Below are positions 45,871-59,733 of a stretch of 64,000 nt of DNA, in pieces; position 1 is the first letter of the stretch; each line of letters begins with the position of its first letter. This DNA is from Anisodus tanguticus (taxonomy: Eukaryota > Streptophyta > Magnoliopsida > Solanales > Solanaceae), in assembly GCA_034509755.1 (NCBI GenBank), contig CM067544.1, forward strand, positions 8,411,501 through 8,475,500, given 5' to 3'. A model generated the notes under the pieces. It searched no databases. It saw only the letters and a program-made list of their open reading frames with translations, and had not been told where the DNA came from. A program made the position numbers and the translations under genes.

Positions 45871-48800
45871 ACCTTCAAATGACACGGGCACACGTGGAGA
45901 ACACAATAATGAGAGTGAATAGGAGTATCACATTAGGAGACCAGTTGCCATAACTTTGTGCCATAATGGGAGCCGGCAAACCCTCAATTGTGTTTTTTTT
46001 TGGGCACAAACAACCCAAGTCAATTTGGCAATCATCTATTAACTAAGCTTGGGTCACAGATAGTACCCTCACGCCAGGGTGTTTGATTTGTGAATAAAAT
46101 AAATTGAAATTGTAATATGAATATAATTTAAAATATGCATTTAATTTTAGAGTGATTCAATTTTGATAAAAAGTATTATTTTCAGTTTTAACCTTAACTC
46201 TTATTAAAAGACTTTGGAGGAAGATTTTTAGATAAAAAACAAAGGGATTTTCATTATTATTTTATCTTGTGATTCTTATCTACATATAATATGATATAAA
46301 AAGAATGTCATGATTATTATTAAATAATTTCTAAATTTCTTATACCAGAATAAAAAATATACAATTAACAACAAGAAAAGAAAATCTCATTTTATTTTGA
46401 GATTATTGACCCTACCTTTTGTATGATGGATGACGAGAAAGTGGGGTTATGACATGGCTAAGAGCCCTTATTGGATGGAGAAACAAGGTTCTTAACTTTT
46501 ACCTTTTCCAACATTTAAACGCAACCAATGATGCTTCCCAACTGAAATCCTAATCCAGGAAAAAGTCTTTTGTTAGAAAAGAAATTAAATACTCTTAAAA
46601 GAGAAGAGTCATAAGTGGGGTAAAGATAAGAAAGGTCGGTGGAATTTGATAATCTTTCTTTCTTTTTGTTGAAAAAGATGAAGCCCCGACAAGTCACTAA
46701 GGTATACTTTCTTACTTGGCCTCTTGTCCTCACATCATCCTTATTTATACTTCCCATTTTGCCATCCACATCGCATCAAATCTAATACTCTCTGCTTTTT
46801 ATATCACCACCAGAAAAAAACAAAATTACCCGAATATTTCAGAATATATTTATGATTTTATATGTTCTAGAATATATATTTATATTTGTAAATTAGTTTC
46901 GAACAAAACGTAATGAGATACGTCAAAGTTGCAAATCCTTATTGGATCCACTGGCCATTATATATCATACTGTGCTGTTTTCTATTGTTTTTCCGGTAAG
47001 GTTTATGGGTTTTAAGAATAATGTAGTAGTAATAAACAATAGCGATACTGATATATTTGCTGAAATTTGAAACCTACAGAATTGGAACAAGATAAATTGC
47101 AACTGATATTTTTTGTAAAATGAAAATGCTTGAAGTAATTTAATCACTTTTTTATATGATTATCTTTCATTCTACTTCTTTTCAACTCTTTGACAGCAAT
47201 GTACTTTCATACAGACAAAGTATCAGACACCTGATACAAATAAAGAAGTTACGTTAGATTTTATTACAGTATTAATTTTGCTCCTGTAGTCATAAATTTT
47301 CATGCTCCCTTAATGTGCAAGTACAAAAATACACTTCAAAATTACAGCTTATAGAAATGCATTTCACCTCTATATGTACGCTTTGTCTGTCTCTGTTCAG
47401 TGTTATCATAGGTTAACTTGTATTTGACTAGTAAATCATCAAATAAAGAACCTCACCTCCAACAGCAGCACATAAGCAATTAATCAATCTTTTTAGTCTA
47501 TCAAGGAATCAGCAATAGTTTCCATGTAGAAAATTTGGAGAATCTGAACTATATCTTTTTCCTTTTGTGTTTTGTTGACGAGAAGTGCTAAATTCCCAAC
47601 CACCTAAACAGAATATTTGCCTCACTTTGGGATTGTCTCGTACCAAGACTGTTAACAAAAAGACATGTGTTTTCTTATACTTCCTCTATTGATTTGAAAT
47701 TAACATCAAACTAGTTGTTCAAATTAATATTTCAACTTTTGCATAATTGACTTTGCGCTATGTATGTATTACACTTATACAGTAAATATTTAAATAGCGC
47801 TTATTCTCAACTAATTGAACTTAAAAGTCTTCAATATATAGACTAATGTAAATAAAGTTATAGGGATTTATTGACATATATACATGAGATACCTTTTACA
47901 TCTTCTACATTATACAACTCCTTTTTAGACCATTCTTTTGGAAAAAAATTAAAGAAGAAGAATAAATTGTGACCTCCATTTGTTTCTCATATTAGTACAA
48001 GATTCTAATAATATATCATTTCACGTTATCTCAAAAACGTATCACTTTATATCATCAATAGAAGAGTATTTTTCTTTTCCTTTATCATTACAGCAGGGAA
48101 GAAAACTTTATAAAGTAGAAAAGATATTCTGCCTTTTATGGATATGATTCTCATGTACACTAAGATGCATTATTTCTCACAAGTGTTTTGGAGTAAATAT
48201 TCCAAATAGATGACAAGAATTTTAGGAAGGTACGGCACAATAAAAGATAGGTTCTTCAGACCTCAACGGAGCATAGTGCATCCAGCTGTACAAATTTAGA
48301 ATCTGAGGTAGCATTGGAGATTTCCAAACACAAATTATATGAAGCCTAACGTCTGTAACCAACATTCATTGGCTGGCCGTAAAAACAGCAACAACGAGTG
48401 AATGGTGCCTACAGACTACTAAATAAGTAGTCACATCACATGTGGTGACAACATAATAGTTTGTTTGCCCTAATTTTTAAAAAGTTTAAAAATATTCTTT
48501 TAGAAAAAGTGTTAGATTTTAAAATTTGAAGAGTTTGATCAAGATTTTAGAGAGAAAAAAAAGTTCTTTTGAGGGAGCATAAATTATTTTTTAAAAGCTA
48601 AAATAAAATAATAGCTTTTCCAGAAATAAATTATTGCTTTAATATTGATAAAAGTATTTTCAAATTAATTCGCTAAACACAAATTAAATAAATTGTATAT
48701 TATTTATCTATTTAATGAATTATGATAAAATATTTACATTATTTGTTAATTGTATGAACAAATAAAAATTTCCACCTTGTAGGATTACATTAAGTATGTT

Positions 48801-49553
48801 GTTGTATGAAGAAATAGAAATCAATATAAATAGTTATCTATTATTGTAAATTACTTTAACCAGATAAGAAAATAAAAAGTTATCAGTGCATTAAACTTAT
48901 AGCCTGATTGATCAAGTTGATGCAAAGCCAAAATATTCATTTTTTTAAGAAATACTTTTTAAAAAAATTAAGGTGTTTTGCCAAGCGTTTAAAAGCTAAA
49001 AATATTAATTTAAAAAATTAATTTTATAACTTTGCTCAAACACTAATTATTGTTCTATCATTAATAAAAAGTACTTTTGAAATTGCTTATTCAAGCATAA
49101 ATTGTCATTTTTCAAAAATATATTTTCAAAATATACTTTTGATATTATTATTTTCTTTAAAATAAATAAATTTTAAAAGTTTGATCGAATAAACTATTAA
49201 AATGCATTCATTAAATAAACGTTGAAAATTAGAGAAAAGAAAACATTATCCACCTCCCAAAAATTCTGGCTTGCATGATTGTCAAGTTCTACGCTCCATA
49301 TTCGTCAATCCCCCCACGGAATCGAATACCCATAATACCAAATCATTGGCGGGTCCCTTTATTGTCGCATTCCCCCCTTTTAAATATCTCTACCACCTCC
49401 TTCGCAAAACACTACTCAACTGAGAAACTAATAAGAGGATTATAACGTTTTATTTTCGTTTGTGCCCTTCCCTTCGCCAGACAATAGTAATGCAAGCGAC
49501 GAGAAGAAGCTGAAAAAAGCGGCAAGAAGTAAATTAGGTTTCATTGCAAAAAT
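45871..49553. other. Gene-poor AT-rich DNA
   Basis: No gene could be supported on either strand. Patches near 48470-48720 and 48940-49205 share agctaaaa/aaaagtactttt phrases that resemble a common foldback MITE family, but termini were not resolved. Confidence 0.45.
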
Positions 49554-49811
49554 TTATTAATATCATGATTGAATTAAGGAACTCAAAAGTTCAATGAGCT
49601 TCATGGATTATTCTTTATGAAAGATTAGGTCTATTATTCACATAATGTTTCAGTATTTATATAAGAAAGCAAGAGATATCCTACCAAATATAAAAGATCC
49701 TAATCAAGTTAATTACAACCAGATTACAAGGGATTGTAATCAAATCATATCGGATTATAATAAAATCATATCTAGAAAATAGGATGATATCTTTATACTT
49801 CCAAATCAACA
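49554..49811 (-). mobile_element. Possible solo LTR (Copia-like)
   Basis: Read on the minus strand the segment starts TGTTGATTTGGAAGTA, has a TATA-like box (cttatataaatac) about 145 bp in, and ends ...aatttttgca. Size, TG...CA ends and box position fit a plant Copia LTR. No internal region or exact target duplication was found. Confidence 0.45.
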
Positions 49812-52800
49812 AGATACTTAACTATAGCGATTTTAAATAACCGCGTTTGTTTTGATTAGTAAAAGAAAGGGAAAATAAATAAATATAATGGAACTTTATT
49901 CTTCTTTTTCTTTTTTAAAAAAATATAGGTTAAAAACGTTCTCCACCACCTGTTTCTGGAGAGTTGTTTCATGACTGACAAACTAAAAATTACTTTGCAA
50001 AATATGTTACGGCTTGTAATAATAATCTTAAGTTAGACTCCCAACATAATTTTATCGCCCGTTCTAGCTGGTATTTTCTAATGACTCTCATTAAGGTATG
50101 CATATAATATTTCATCTTTCACCCAAAGAAAAAAAGAGTTCAACCACGTACTATACTTTCATCAGCTTCGTAGCAACTTCTTTCTTTTTGTTTAAGAAAT
50201 TTCCATCCACTTGTTGATTGTTTAGGTGGGTTCTCAATTATTCCCAATCAGCTTTGATAAGGTTCGAGTTAGGACGGATAGCACATACACACGCACATAT
50301 ACATATCAGAATCTGTATTATAGAAATATTAAAAGTTCTCCAACCATATCAAAGTCAAATGCTTAGCAAGCTGCTTTTGGTATTCGTCCACTAGAGACAA
50401 AAAGGTTTGGATGACAATCATTTTAAACAAGTTATTTTTAAATTTTGTGATACCTTAATTTCACAACTAGTCATATAATATGATCGATGCTAAACCCATT
50501 ACGCACAAGATTAGGTTTTTTTTGTTCTAAGTGGTGCATTCATGATTGCACTGGCACAAGTCAAAACTCAAAACAGCAAGCCACTCACTCTCTTTCACAC
50601 GTTAATGGTAAGTTGATATGAATCTTTCTTAGAATATGATCTGCAATCCTTTGAACAAAATATATCCCTTAATCAAATGCTTTGCATCTATAATTAAATA
50701 TATTTTGTATAATGATTAATTATCCCGTTAGTTGACGTCAACCGAAAACATAATAGTATTATTTCACAGAATTTTCCCAACTTTCAATAAGTCTGAATTC
50801 ACTAACCATAGTCAAATTCTACAACAAATACATTTTTCTTTTCCTCAATAATGATATAAGGCACGGGTCAAATTAATATTTTAAAGCGTCCTACCCAGTT
50901 AATTAACGTTCACAAAGTAAAACAGGGGGAGTATTACCCATTAGATAAACACGTATATTTTTTTATAATACTGAAAAGATAAATAGCTGGGGATGAAACA
51001 AAATAATTGTATAGACAATCAACCTCTATAACAATATTTTCATAACAACGATCAAGTTTTTTTTGGAATCAATTTTCATGTTATGTTATTATATATTCTC
51101 TATAATAGCGCATTTCACTATAGCACCCAAAAATATCCAAGACATAAAGTGATGTTATAATTTATAAAGGCGCTTGACGTAAACACAATAGTTATTTCCA
51201 AAACAGATACCAGTTTCAGATGTTTTTCCTTGATTTTCATAAATTTTATTTTCCTTAATCAAGAAGCAGTTCATATAGAAAATAACCATTTGATTGATTC
51301 TTTTAGGTTTGATCCAATTGGTTGGTTTTAGATTATGGCATACCTACCTTGCTGGCTGCTGCATGTAAAATGCAAAGATGACAAAACAAATTGACTAGTA
51401 TAAATTAGGACAACGAAAGAGGTGCCGGAAAGAACTCGGACACATTAAAATTGTGTAAATGGAACAAAGTGACATGTACCTTTTGTTTTTGTATTAGTTT
51501 GTCAAATATTGAAAAGAATAATGAAGTTATAAAAGTAAATAGATAAACTCAAGATCATGTAGTTTTGTGGAAAAAAACTGGGTGCACCACACCAGCTTGG
51601 TGAGTGATGACTGGTTAGGCGGGACCATCCCCCATGCCTTATTGGGGAATAATTCCAAACCAAGCCTGTTAAATGAATAATCTAAACAGAACCAAGAATG
51701 GGAGATGTATTAAAAGTTAGATCAAATCATGTTTAATGGGTGACCTAACTTCTCATCACCTCAGCCGACAATGCATTATTATATATCTATTTGTAAGCAT
51801 ACAGCTCAATTAGCATCGGTCCCAATACATAAATACACACATAGATAGAAACCCCAAAATATTTATTTGCACCCGATATTTATATAAACTTTATTAACTT
51901 CTCCTTAACAATTAGTCAGTTACAAATTGAAATGATATATACTCCTATATTTTATAATTATTGATTTGATGTAAATATGCGACTGCTTTTTTTTCTTCAG
52001 GAAAGCAACACAGTACATCAACTTTCTGGTTAAGCAAAGATCCGTATTCTTGTTGATGATCATAATCTGGCAGCATTATTACTCTTATGAAACTCCCCTA
52101 TAGTGTCTTCTACCTACTTTTCTTCCTCCTTGTCTTGCCTCTTTCCTCACACACCAAACAATGAAGACATCATGCTCTACACTTCACATAGTGCACATCT
52201 CTATGTCATCTTCAAACCAACCTTACTATACCCACCTGCAAAACCCACGCACATTCAGTATGTAACAAGTAATTATATTAATTCTATAACTAGTTTATTC
52301 AACTATTCTTGAATGGTTCGTTCAATCTCGCATCTTGTAAAGGGACATAAAAACAAATTAAAGGGATTTTTATTCAGTTAATTAGATGGCCATGTACTTC
52401 TTTCTAGTTTTTGAAGGAATAATAGTTTAGTACTGAAAATTTGATTTCTTTATGTTATTTTTGTCGGGAATCATAAGAATTCTTCAAGGGAAATATCTTG
52501 GAGAAACTGTACTGAATTCCACTTTATATATCAGGTACACGTTTGAAATTTTCCAATAAATTATACTACTAGGTGAATTATAAGACGGATTATGGGGCTA
52601 TACCTAATACTAACATTAGTGATGGGTGAATCATGGCTGCTGTCACACAAGTTGGTTAATGATTGATACATGTATTTATTAGAAGTATGATGATTTAAGT
52701 AAATAGTGGATAAAGTAAAACGAAAAAAAAATTAATAAGAGAAGAATCACCAAAGAATCGTACGAAAGAGAAAAAAACTAAATGCTAGTGGTAAAGAAGA

Positions 52801-53437
52801 GAGACAATTTGGTATGGTGATGGGTGGCGAAGGGCAGACGAATGATTCGCCATTTCCATGTGAATCCACGTACTCATTAAATGCATTTAATCTTTTTGTA
52901 TTCCAAAAGTTCAAGTAATGAGAGAGCGTATCCTTGTTTGGTTAAAGAGCTCATTCTTGTAATGAAATGATATAGAAATTTTGAATTCGAACTCTAAATA
53001 TAAAATTGTATTTGTAATTGAGCGCATTACTCTTATTATGATTTTTTTCAATAGAAATTTAAATTAATCTCATTCCATCGCTAATACTGAACGAATGCAG
53101 TATATGAGTACCAAAAAAGATAAAGAGCGGAGGGGCGGATTAATTTCCTCGTTTGTTGGTCATTACATAATGGAGACATAAGAGTAGTGGAGTTCAAATG
53201 GTCAACCTATGAAGAGAAAGAAAGACTTTTAATAATTCCTATACACTACTCATTCACTCCTTTGATTATTAATCATAGATAGATAGATAGTCACTCACCC
53301 ACACACCCCACCCCACCCCCACCTCAAGACACAAAAGTCTTATTCCTCGGTTTCCCTTGAAAGACTCTCACTTTATACATTTCAACAAACCCAAGCTACA
53401 CCTAATTAGCTAAGCGGCTAAGCCCCAACTCTCTTCA
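49812..53437. other. Intergenic DNA upstream of the HAT22-like gene
   Basis: No gene is supported apart from a small MITE at 51013-51180. The last kilobase before 53539 should hold the promoter of the HD-Zip gene; a C-rich tract (about 53297-53325) and a taga tandem (53275-53291) occur there. Confidence 0.45.
51013..51180. mobile_element. Small foldback MITE
   Basis: The left end (agacaatcaacctctataac) and right end (tataatttataaaggcgctt) are imperfect inverted copies. The middle (ttttttggaatcaatttt, atgttatgttattatatat, ctctataatagcg) resembles a widespread Solanaceae MITE as I recall it. Confidence 0.5.
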
Positions 53438-53447
53438 TATTATATAT
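53438..53447 (+). promoter_or_regulatory. TATA-like box of the HAT22-like gene
   Basis: The sequence attatatatc lies about 90 bp before the start codon, followed by a pyrimidine-rich leader typical of plant 5' UTRs. The transcription start is inferred to be roughly 30 bp further on. Confidence 0.5.
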
Positions 53448-53538
53448 CCCACCACCCCTTTTCTCTTTTCCACCATTCCTCCTCACAACAAAATTTGACC
53501 CTTCTTCTTTTTTTCCCTCCTCACTGGTCTTCACTTCA

Positions 53539-54770
53539 ATGGGTTTTGATGATATTTGTAACACTGGCCTAGTTTTAGGATTAGGCTTTTCCTCAACAAC
53601 CGATCAGAAATCATCCAAAATAGCACCACTAGGCAAAGGACCTCCGTCTCTTGGGTTCGAACCTTCACTAACTTTAAGCCTTTCCGGTGATCATACCTAC
53701 GACCAACAGGCTACCAAGAAGGTTAATGTTACGAAGCCATTAAACGATCATCAATCACCTGATCAGTATCGTCAAGATAGTGCTGCTTCCTCTTACTCAA
53801 ATGCTAGTGTGAAAAGGGAGAGAGATGTTGGTAGTGAAGAGACAACAGAAGTAGAGCGAGTTTCCTCGAGAGTTAGCGATGAAGATGATGATGGCTCTAA
53901 TTCTAGGAAGAAACTTAGGCTTACTAAAGCACAATCTGCCCTTTTGGAAGAGAGTTTCAAGATACACAGCACTCTCAATCCTGTAAGCTCTTCATCTACT
54001 TTTCATGACTATATATTCCCCTTTTTCGATGAGTATACACCCATAATGTCGGATATAACATATAATCAACGAGTTCAACTGAATTCAACGTTTTTAACAC
54101 GAAATATTTATATATATGTGAAAAAATTACTAACAACAATATACCCAGTGTACGTAAAGAAATCACTAAAAAAATTAAATTAGTCATAGTATAATTTTAC
54201 GAGTATAATAATACTATAATAGGAGTATTAAAAAGCTAGAGTTTAAATTTATCAAATTTAAATTCTAGATCCACTTACGTCGAATTCCCTCACAATTGAT
54301 TTCTAATTATGTAGAAGCAAAAACAGGATTTAGCCAGGGAACTCAATTTAAGACCTCGCCAAGTTGAAGTTTGGTTCCAGAATAGAAGAGCCAGGTAGGA
54401 CTAATGATATTCTTCTTCTTTTTTCCTTTTTTTTGTTTTATTTGATTTTTCGAAGGAAACATAAATTGATGGGATCGTTTCTTTTCACAGAACAAAGCTG
54501 AAACAAACAGAGGTAGACTGTGAGTTCCTGAAAAAATGTTGTGAGACACTGACAGACGAAAACAGGAGGCTTCACAAGGAGTTGCAAGAACTGAAGGCTC
54601 TAAAAATAACACAACCTTTGTACATGCAGTTGCCCGCGGCCACCTTAACTATGTGTCCTTCATGCGAGAGGATCGGTGGTGTCGCAGAAAATCCATCGAA
54701 AAATCCTTTCACTATTGCTCAGAAGCCTCACTTCTACAGTCAATTCACCAATCCATCGGCAGCTTGTTAA
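53539..54770 (+). CDS. HAT22: HD-Zip class II transcription factor, HAT22-type
   Basis: HD-Zip II proteins are plant transcription factors, mostly repressors, acting in the nucleus in shade, auxin and hormone responses. Three exons read in phase: 53539-53982, 54315-54394 and 54491-54770, giving 267 residues. The N-terminus MGFDDICNTGLVLGLG matches HAT22/HAT9. An EAR-type repression motif LTLSL is at residues 44-48. The homeodomain starts near residue 123 (RKKLRLTKAQSALLEE), crosses intron 1, and carries the helix-3 motif VEVWFQNRRARTKLKQ (165-180). The adjoining leucine zipper has heptad Leu188, 195, 202 and 209. The CPSCE redox motif (230-234) and the C-terminus FTNPSAAC complete the class II signature. 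The ATG at 53539 begins the conserved N-terminus. No defects were seen. Confidence 0.96.
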
Positions 54771-55449
54771 TTAAAGGCCATATATATATATATATATAAT
54801 AGTATCATGTTTAGAAAAATCTCCCAAACCCGCCACTTTTTTTGGTTAAGGGCTTGTATGAAAATCAAATGACTAGTTCAGTTGTATGTGTAGAGTTAGA
54901 GTTAAGGTCACTAATCAATCTTTTTAATTTGTTTCTTATGGTCCATATTATAAGTCTGTAAATCATTAAGGAATATATACATATCCATGGATTATTATTT
55001 ATGTATAGTACATCTGTTGATCTTTTTCCCGAATTTCATCGTTTCTTTCTTTCCTCGTTTTAATTTTTATTCATGTACGGTTTTATTTTTCTTGTGTCCC
55101 CGCAATCTTCTCAATTTATTGGAGTCTCATGATTCGACGAAAGGAGGTCCCAAAAGGCAAAAAGACCAAAAAAAGAAAAGGAAAAAATGAGAAGGTGATT
55201 CCGGTATTATTATCGCCAAACGATTTTTGTGAATTATATTGATTCGTATAATTATCAGAAAGAAATTAAAACTGAACGGACCGAAATATTCTGGATATAG
55301 AAGATGAAGATGATTATGTATTCTTTGAATAACAGGACATGAATATTTTTCCATTAATTAAAAAGTGAGTGAATGAATATTATGTAGCGCCACTTGATAA
55401 TAAATTATTAGACCGGTGCATGCATGAAGCATTATCCATCATGTATAAG
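54771..55449. other. 3' flank of the HAT22-like gene
   Basis: This contains the presumed 3' UTR, beginning with a (TA)n run at 54781-54799. No other gene is supported; a short frame at 54987-55190 lacks domains. Confidence 0.5.
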
Positions 55450-56253
55450 TAGAGATGCCGGTGGATTCTGGATCCGGTGGATCCAGATCCGTTTTATATG
55501 ATATGGATCTTCAAAATTTGGACCCGACGGATCCCGATCGGACCCGGATCCGCTTCTGACGGATCTGGATCTGGATCTTGTATTTGAGATCCGTATCCGA
55601 TCCAGATTCGACCCGTGAATCCATTTTTTATTAAATATATTCATAACCTAGAATGTAATCTTATAAGTATTTTCTTAAGATTGCTAAGTACATCCTTGCA
55701 AGTTTAATTCTCAAAACAAGTTTAATTTATCCCCGCGTTAACTCAAAAACCAAAAAATAAAGAGGTAACTTCAATAATAAAATCAATGTTATATTAGTGA
55801 ATGACTAACATCTCCATAGACAAGTAGTTAAAATTATATTATATTCACTTCATTTGTGAAGATTCCAAGCACATGCAAGTTCTGTATTGTGAAAATACTA
55901 ATCATCATTTTTCACAACTATTGTCATTATCCAACATTTTCAATTAATAGCTCACAATCAAAACGAGACAACGAACAAAATATCTCATATGAACATTTCA
56001 AAATTGAAACACAGTAAACTGTTAGCTAAGTAAAAATCATTTGTCAGTTCAAAAAAAAAATTAGCAAGGTTACATTCTTAGCAAGGCAATTTTTTTTTAC
56101 ATGTGGATCCAGATCCGATCCGTGAACACGGTGAATCCAGATTTGAATCTGATTTTTATGAACCCGATGAATCTAGATCCGGATCTAGATCTAGATATAA
56201 AAAATAAATCTGAATCTAGTAGTATCTGATTCAGATTCAATCTGTTGTCACTA
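55450..56253. mobile_element. hAT-like element with 8-bp target duplication and GATCC-rich ends
   Basis: The 8-bp duplication tgtataag flanks it (55442-55449 and 56254-56261). The ends are TAGAGATGCC and the complement of TAGTGACAAC, a short imperfect terminal repeat of hAT type. Both subterminal regions are packed with ggatcc/gatccg/agatctgg words (55465-55620 and 56103-56235). The interior is AT-rich and non-coding. At 804 bp it is non-autonomous. Confidence 0.7.
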
Positions 56254-57407
56254 TGTATAAGGAGAAGAAATTAAAGAAAGGAATAGTTAAAAGGATAGAT
56301 AGATCTTTTACCAAACAAAAAGATAAAGATAAAGATAATGATAATTCAGTTGGAGGTGTTTAATGATGATGAGATGATGTGTAATATAGGGAAAGAGAAA
56401 AAGGTTGGTGTTTAGGTGGGGGTCAGCTCACGTGTATCTGTCTCTAGTATTGTTAGTTAATTGATAGAGAAAGAGTCTACATGAATAAAAGGATAGGTAG
56501 GGGGCACTGCCTGCCTGCTAGAGGCGTGTAGATAAAGAAAGGAATACACAAATAAATAATGATTCACTTATTAATTTAATTCACAATTCATCCAAATCCA
56601 ACTCAAATCGTTCATTATCCACCACTAATCATTAATTAGAAACGACTAAGTACAATTTTATGCTTGAAAGTTTTTCATAATATAATCAAAGTAAGAACTG
56701 ACTAAACGTATGAGTTTGGTTCACCCAAAAATTCAAATTTGTGATAATATTAATATTCGAAGTGTAATATTGGACAGTCTAGGTCGACCTAATATTTGAT
56801 TCATTCACTTTGTGTTGTGATAATGTTGTGTGTGAGAGAGAGAGGTCATGGAAGCTGATGGCCGCGTGAGGTGCCCTAACTTTAAGGGGACCAGTGGGTC
56901 ACACGTCACGTGAAATGCACGCTCATTGGACCAAGTTTCTAACATTATGTACAACGAGACTTCCATGTATCATTCAGGTGGACTTAGCCCACTTCCCCCC
57001 CCCCCCCCCGTCAACCTTTTTGATGTGTCTTTCCAACCATCACTTACTTCGGAGTTCGGACCACCTCTATATACGTAGCAGACGTAAATTATTGGAAATC
57101 AGAATAAATAACTTATTTCTTCTGTCTTAATTTATAAGAAATGATTTGATTAAATAAGAAATTTTAAAAATAATTATTTAAATTTTTATAATTTAAAATA
57201 AATTAAAAATATTTATGTGGTTATAAATCAAAATATATCCTAATTAAAAGTGATTATATTTCACTGTTTTCATGAATTAATAAGAGAATCTTCTTTTGTA
57301 ATTAAATGAGATTTATTTTCTTGATGATATTTAATACATTTTATATTTCAATTTATGTAATATAATTTAATTATTATACAACTTAAAATTAGTAGGTCAG
57401 ACTTAGC
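56254..57407. other. Intergenic with a C15 tract
   Basis: No gene is supported. A homopolymer of 15 C lies at 56995-57009, and AT-rich sequence follows. The frame at 56894-57130 spans the C run and is not credible as a gene. Confidence 0.45.
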
Positions 57408-57651
57408 CGGTGGCGGAGCCAACATATATATTAAGGAGTGGCAAAAAATATAGATATAGATATGTTGCTACTTAGGTTTGAACTCACAAACTTAAGAAGT
57501 TTTGCAACCCCTTAATCACTACCCCAAACCATCAACTTGTATTAAGGGGGTGTCAACACTAGTATACATATCTATAAAATCAAAAATTTATCAATTTATA
57601 CAATGTAATTTTTCGGCGAAGAGGTGTCGGGCAAGGATAGCTCCGCCCCTG
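57408..57651. mobile_element. Short hAT MITE (Tip100-like ends) with 8-bp target duplication
   Basis: The left end CGGTGGCGGAGCCA and the complement of the right end, CAGGGGCGGAGCTA, agree at 11 of 14 positions. The 8-bp duplication gacttagc is perfect (57400-57407 and 57652-57659). The element is 244 bp with no coding content. The GGGGCGGAGC terminus is typical of the Tip100-like hAT group. Confidence 0.8.
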
Positions 57652-59733
57652 GACTTAGCCAAGTATCACGGGAGTGATTGTTCAAATATATTGTCCAAAC
57701 AATTCGTAGAAACCAAACCCCGATTCCAAGATCAATATTAGGTTGGTTTAATAATATTGACCATCCTTTGGTTTAATTTTCAAAAACGCTTAGAAACCAA
57801 ACACCTAGTAGTTGCAGAGAACTAAACACTGCGCTTAAAGTTGATTTTTTAAGCAAATTTGATTGATATTTCCAGAAAGAAAAGTTGAAAGTTGAAAGAA
57901 TTAGTAGAGATGGGATGGGTAATTTTTATTGGACATAGGTCAAGGGAGCAAAAGTATTCGTATAGATTAGGAGACCGTAATCATGATTGGTCATGGACAA
58001 AGTCCTTAGGTGAATCATTGGGAGGATCTATCGTGCTCTTTTGTGGTCCACCTTTGAATTTCATTATTGGTTTCTCTAGAAATGTCCACGTTGGTTTCTG
58101 CAGTCTTTTGAGAATAACATATTTAACCAAAATAAATTAAGAATGTGTTGGTTTAATCATCATCCATCATCATGAATGTAAGTCACACAATTAGAAATTT
58201 TGTGTGTTCGAAGGTGTATATATTTAAATACCAACAAAAAATTAAGTATTAATTTATTAGTACTTATTTTATATATAATTTATAAATCTACACTATTATG
58301 TACTAATGTTATAAATTATGTATTTTGCAAACCAAAAGAGTCTATTTTCTTTCTATTTTTAAATAAGTATCACACTGGTATAATGTAACTAATATTTCCT
58401 ATGTGCTAATTGTGGTGTCTAGACTAATTTGCACACACCTCGACTAATTTAATGGGTTATCTGTCATCTACCATTGAATAATATTCTAATCACCAAGAAT
58501 TGTGGCAAGATAGATAAGATATTCCATTCTTAATCAATATCTCCGATTGAAAATGAAAAAAAAATCTTAACAGAAAACACTTTACTCCTTTAATATGTTT
58601 TATGCTACACAATTCCGTAATAGGGAAAGCCCAAAGCAAGTACTGAGCACTGGACAGGATACATAACTATTGAAACACCATAGCATATAGTTACAGACTG
58701 AGGATTGAATCAAGAAAGTGGGACAACAAGAAACTGGGCCACGTGTGAAGTAGCACATGATAGTTTCTTTTGGATAATTGTTAAATATGTTTACTAGATG
58801 AAACAAAGCGAAGTGTGAAAATAGCATATGATAGTTTCTTTTGAAATTGTCAAACATGTGTGCAGTTATATTTAACAATGTCCACTTTGAGACACATAAG
58901 AGACGCAACTGTACCAAAAGAGGAAAAATAATGAGAGAAACAACCAAAATAGGTCGACAGATGTCGAACGTAGGCAAAATTGTCGGTCCGTCCAGTCCTT
59001 GTAACGCAATACTAAATTGTTAATAAACCAATGCTGGCCTTGATGACTAGCTAGTATTAAAATATATATAGTTTGATCAATCATGACGAAACCAACTGAT
59101 TAGTTGTTTTCAATCTTAATGACATGAAAGTTGAAGCTCTCCAATTAATTCCCTTAATCAACATCTAATTACGCATGCAAAGAAGCATTAGGATATACTT
59201 ACTTTAATAATTGTAGTTGAATATCATCGGACTTACTTACTGCGTGGTGACCGTGATGTCTTGAACCGTCAGTGTTTAGTGTAAGTCAAGTCAACGGTAC
59301 TAACACAACAACTTTTCTTACTCTGTTCTTTGTAATGTTTTGTCCGTTGTGGCCGTGGACACTTCTTGAATTCTTAAGTGCGTTCATTTGAGGCGGTCTG
59401 TCCTCGCACTTAAATAGGTGATCTCCTACAAGGTATCCTGCTATACCCTACTTTACAAGTGTTAAGAACCATTAAAAATTTCTCCAAACCTAACCTCAAT
59501 TGGTGAGGATCATTAAAGATTTTGGAAACTTAACATTTATCCACACTGCAGATAGCACTTATAGTCTATCGCGGGAACGACTTTGGATTTGGTGTTTCTT
59601 TACAGAAATCACTATCCGAAGTGCTCATGCTTCCACAAAAGCGCTCAATTGAACCTTTACAGCTTAGTTTTCCCATTGAACCTAATTCCTGGGATCTCCA
59701 GTCAGTACGGTTGGATTACCACCGTATTGGTCC
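57652..59733. other. Intergenic, then decayed 3' part of the right Copia element
   Basis: No gene is supported. At 58745-58865 a phrase (gcatatgatagtttctttt) is tandemly duplicated about 66 bp apart. From about 59240 to 59733 the DNA is probably the 3' non-coding region or LTR of the Copia element that follows, but no LTR ends were defined. Confidence 0.4.

Noticed and set aside
53793..54187. Minus-strand frames over the HD-Zip gene.
   Set aside because: They are shadows of exon 1 and intron 1 of the HAT22-like gene.
58600..58977. 125-codon minus-strand frame rich in Cys and hydrophobic residues.
   Set aside because: No recognisable domain, no family resemblance, and it covers a short tandem duplication; probably chance.
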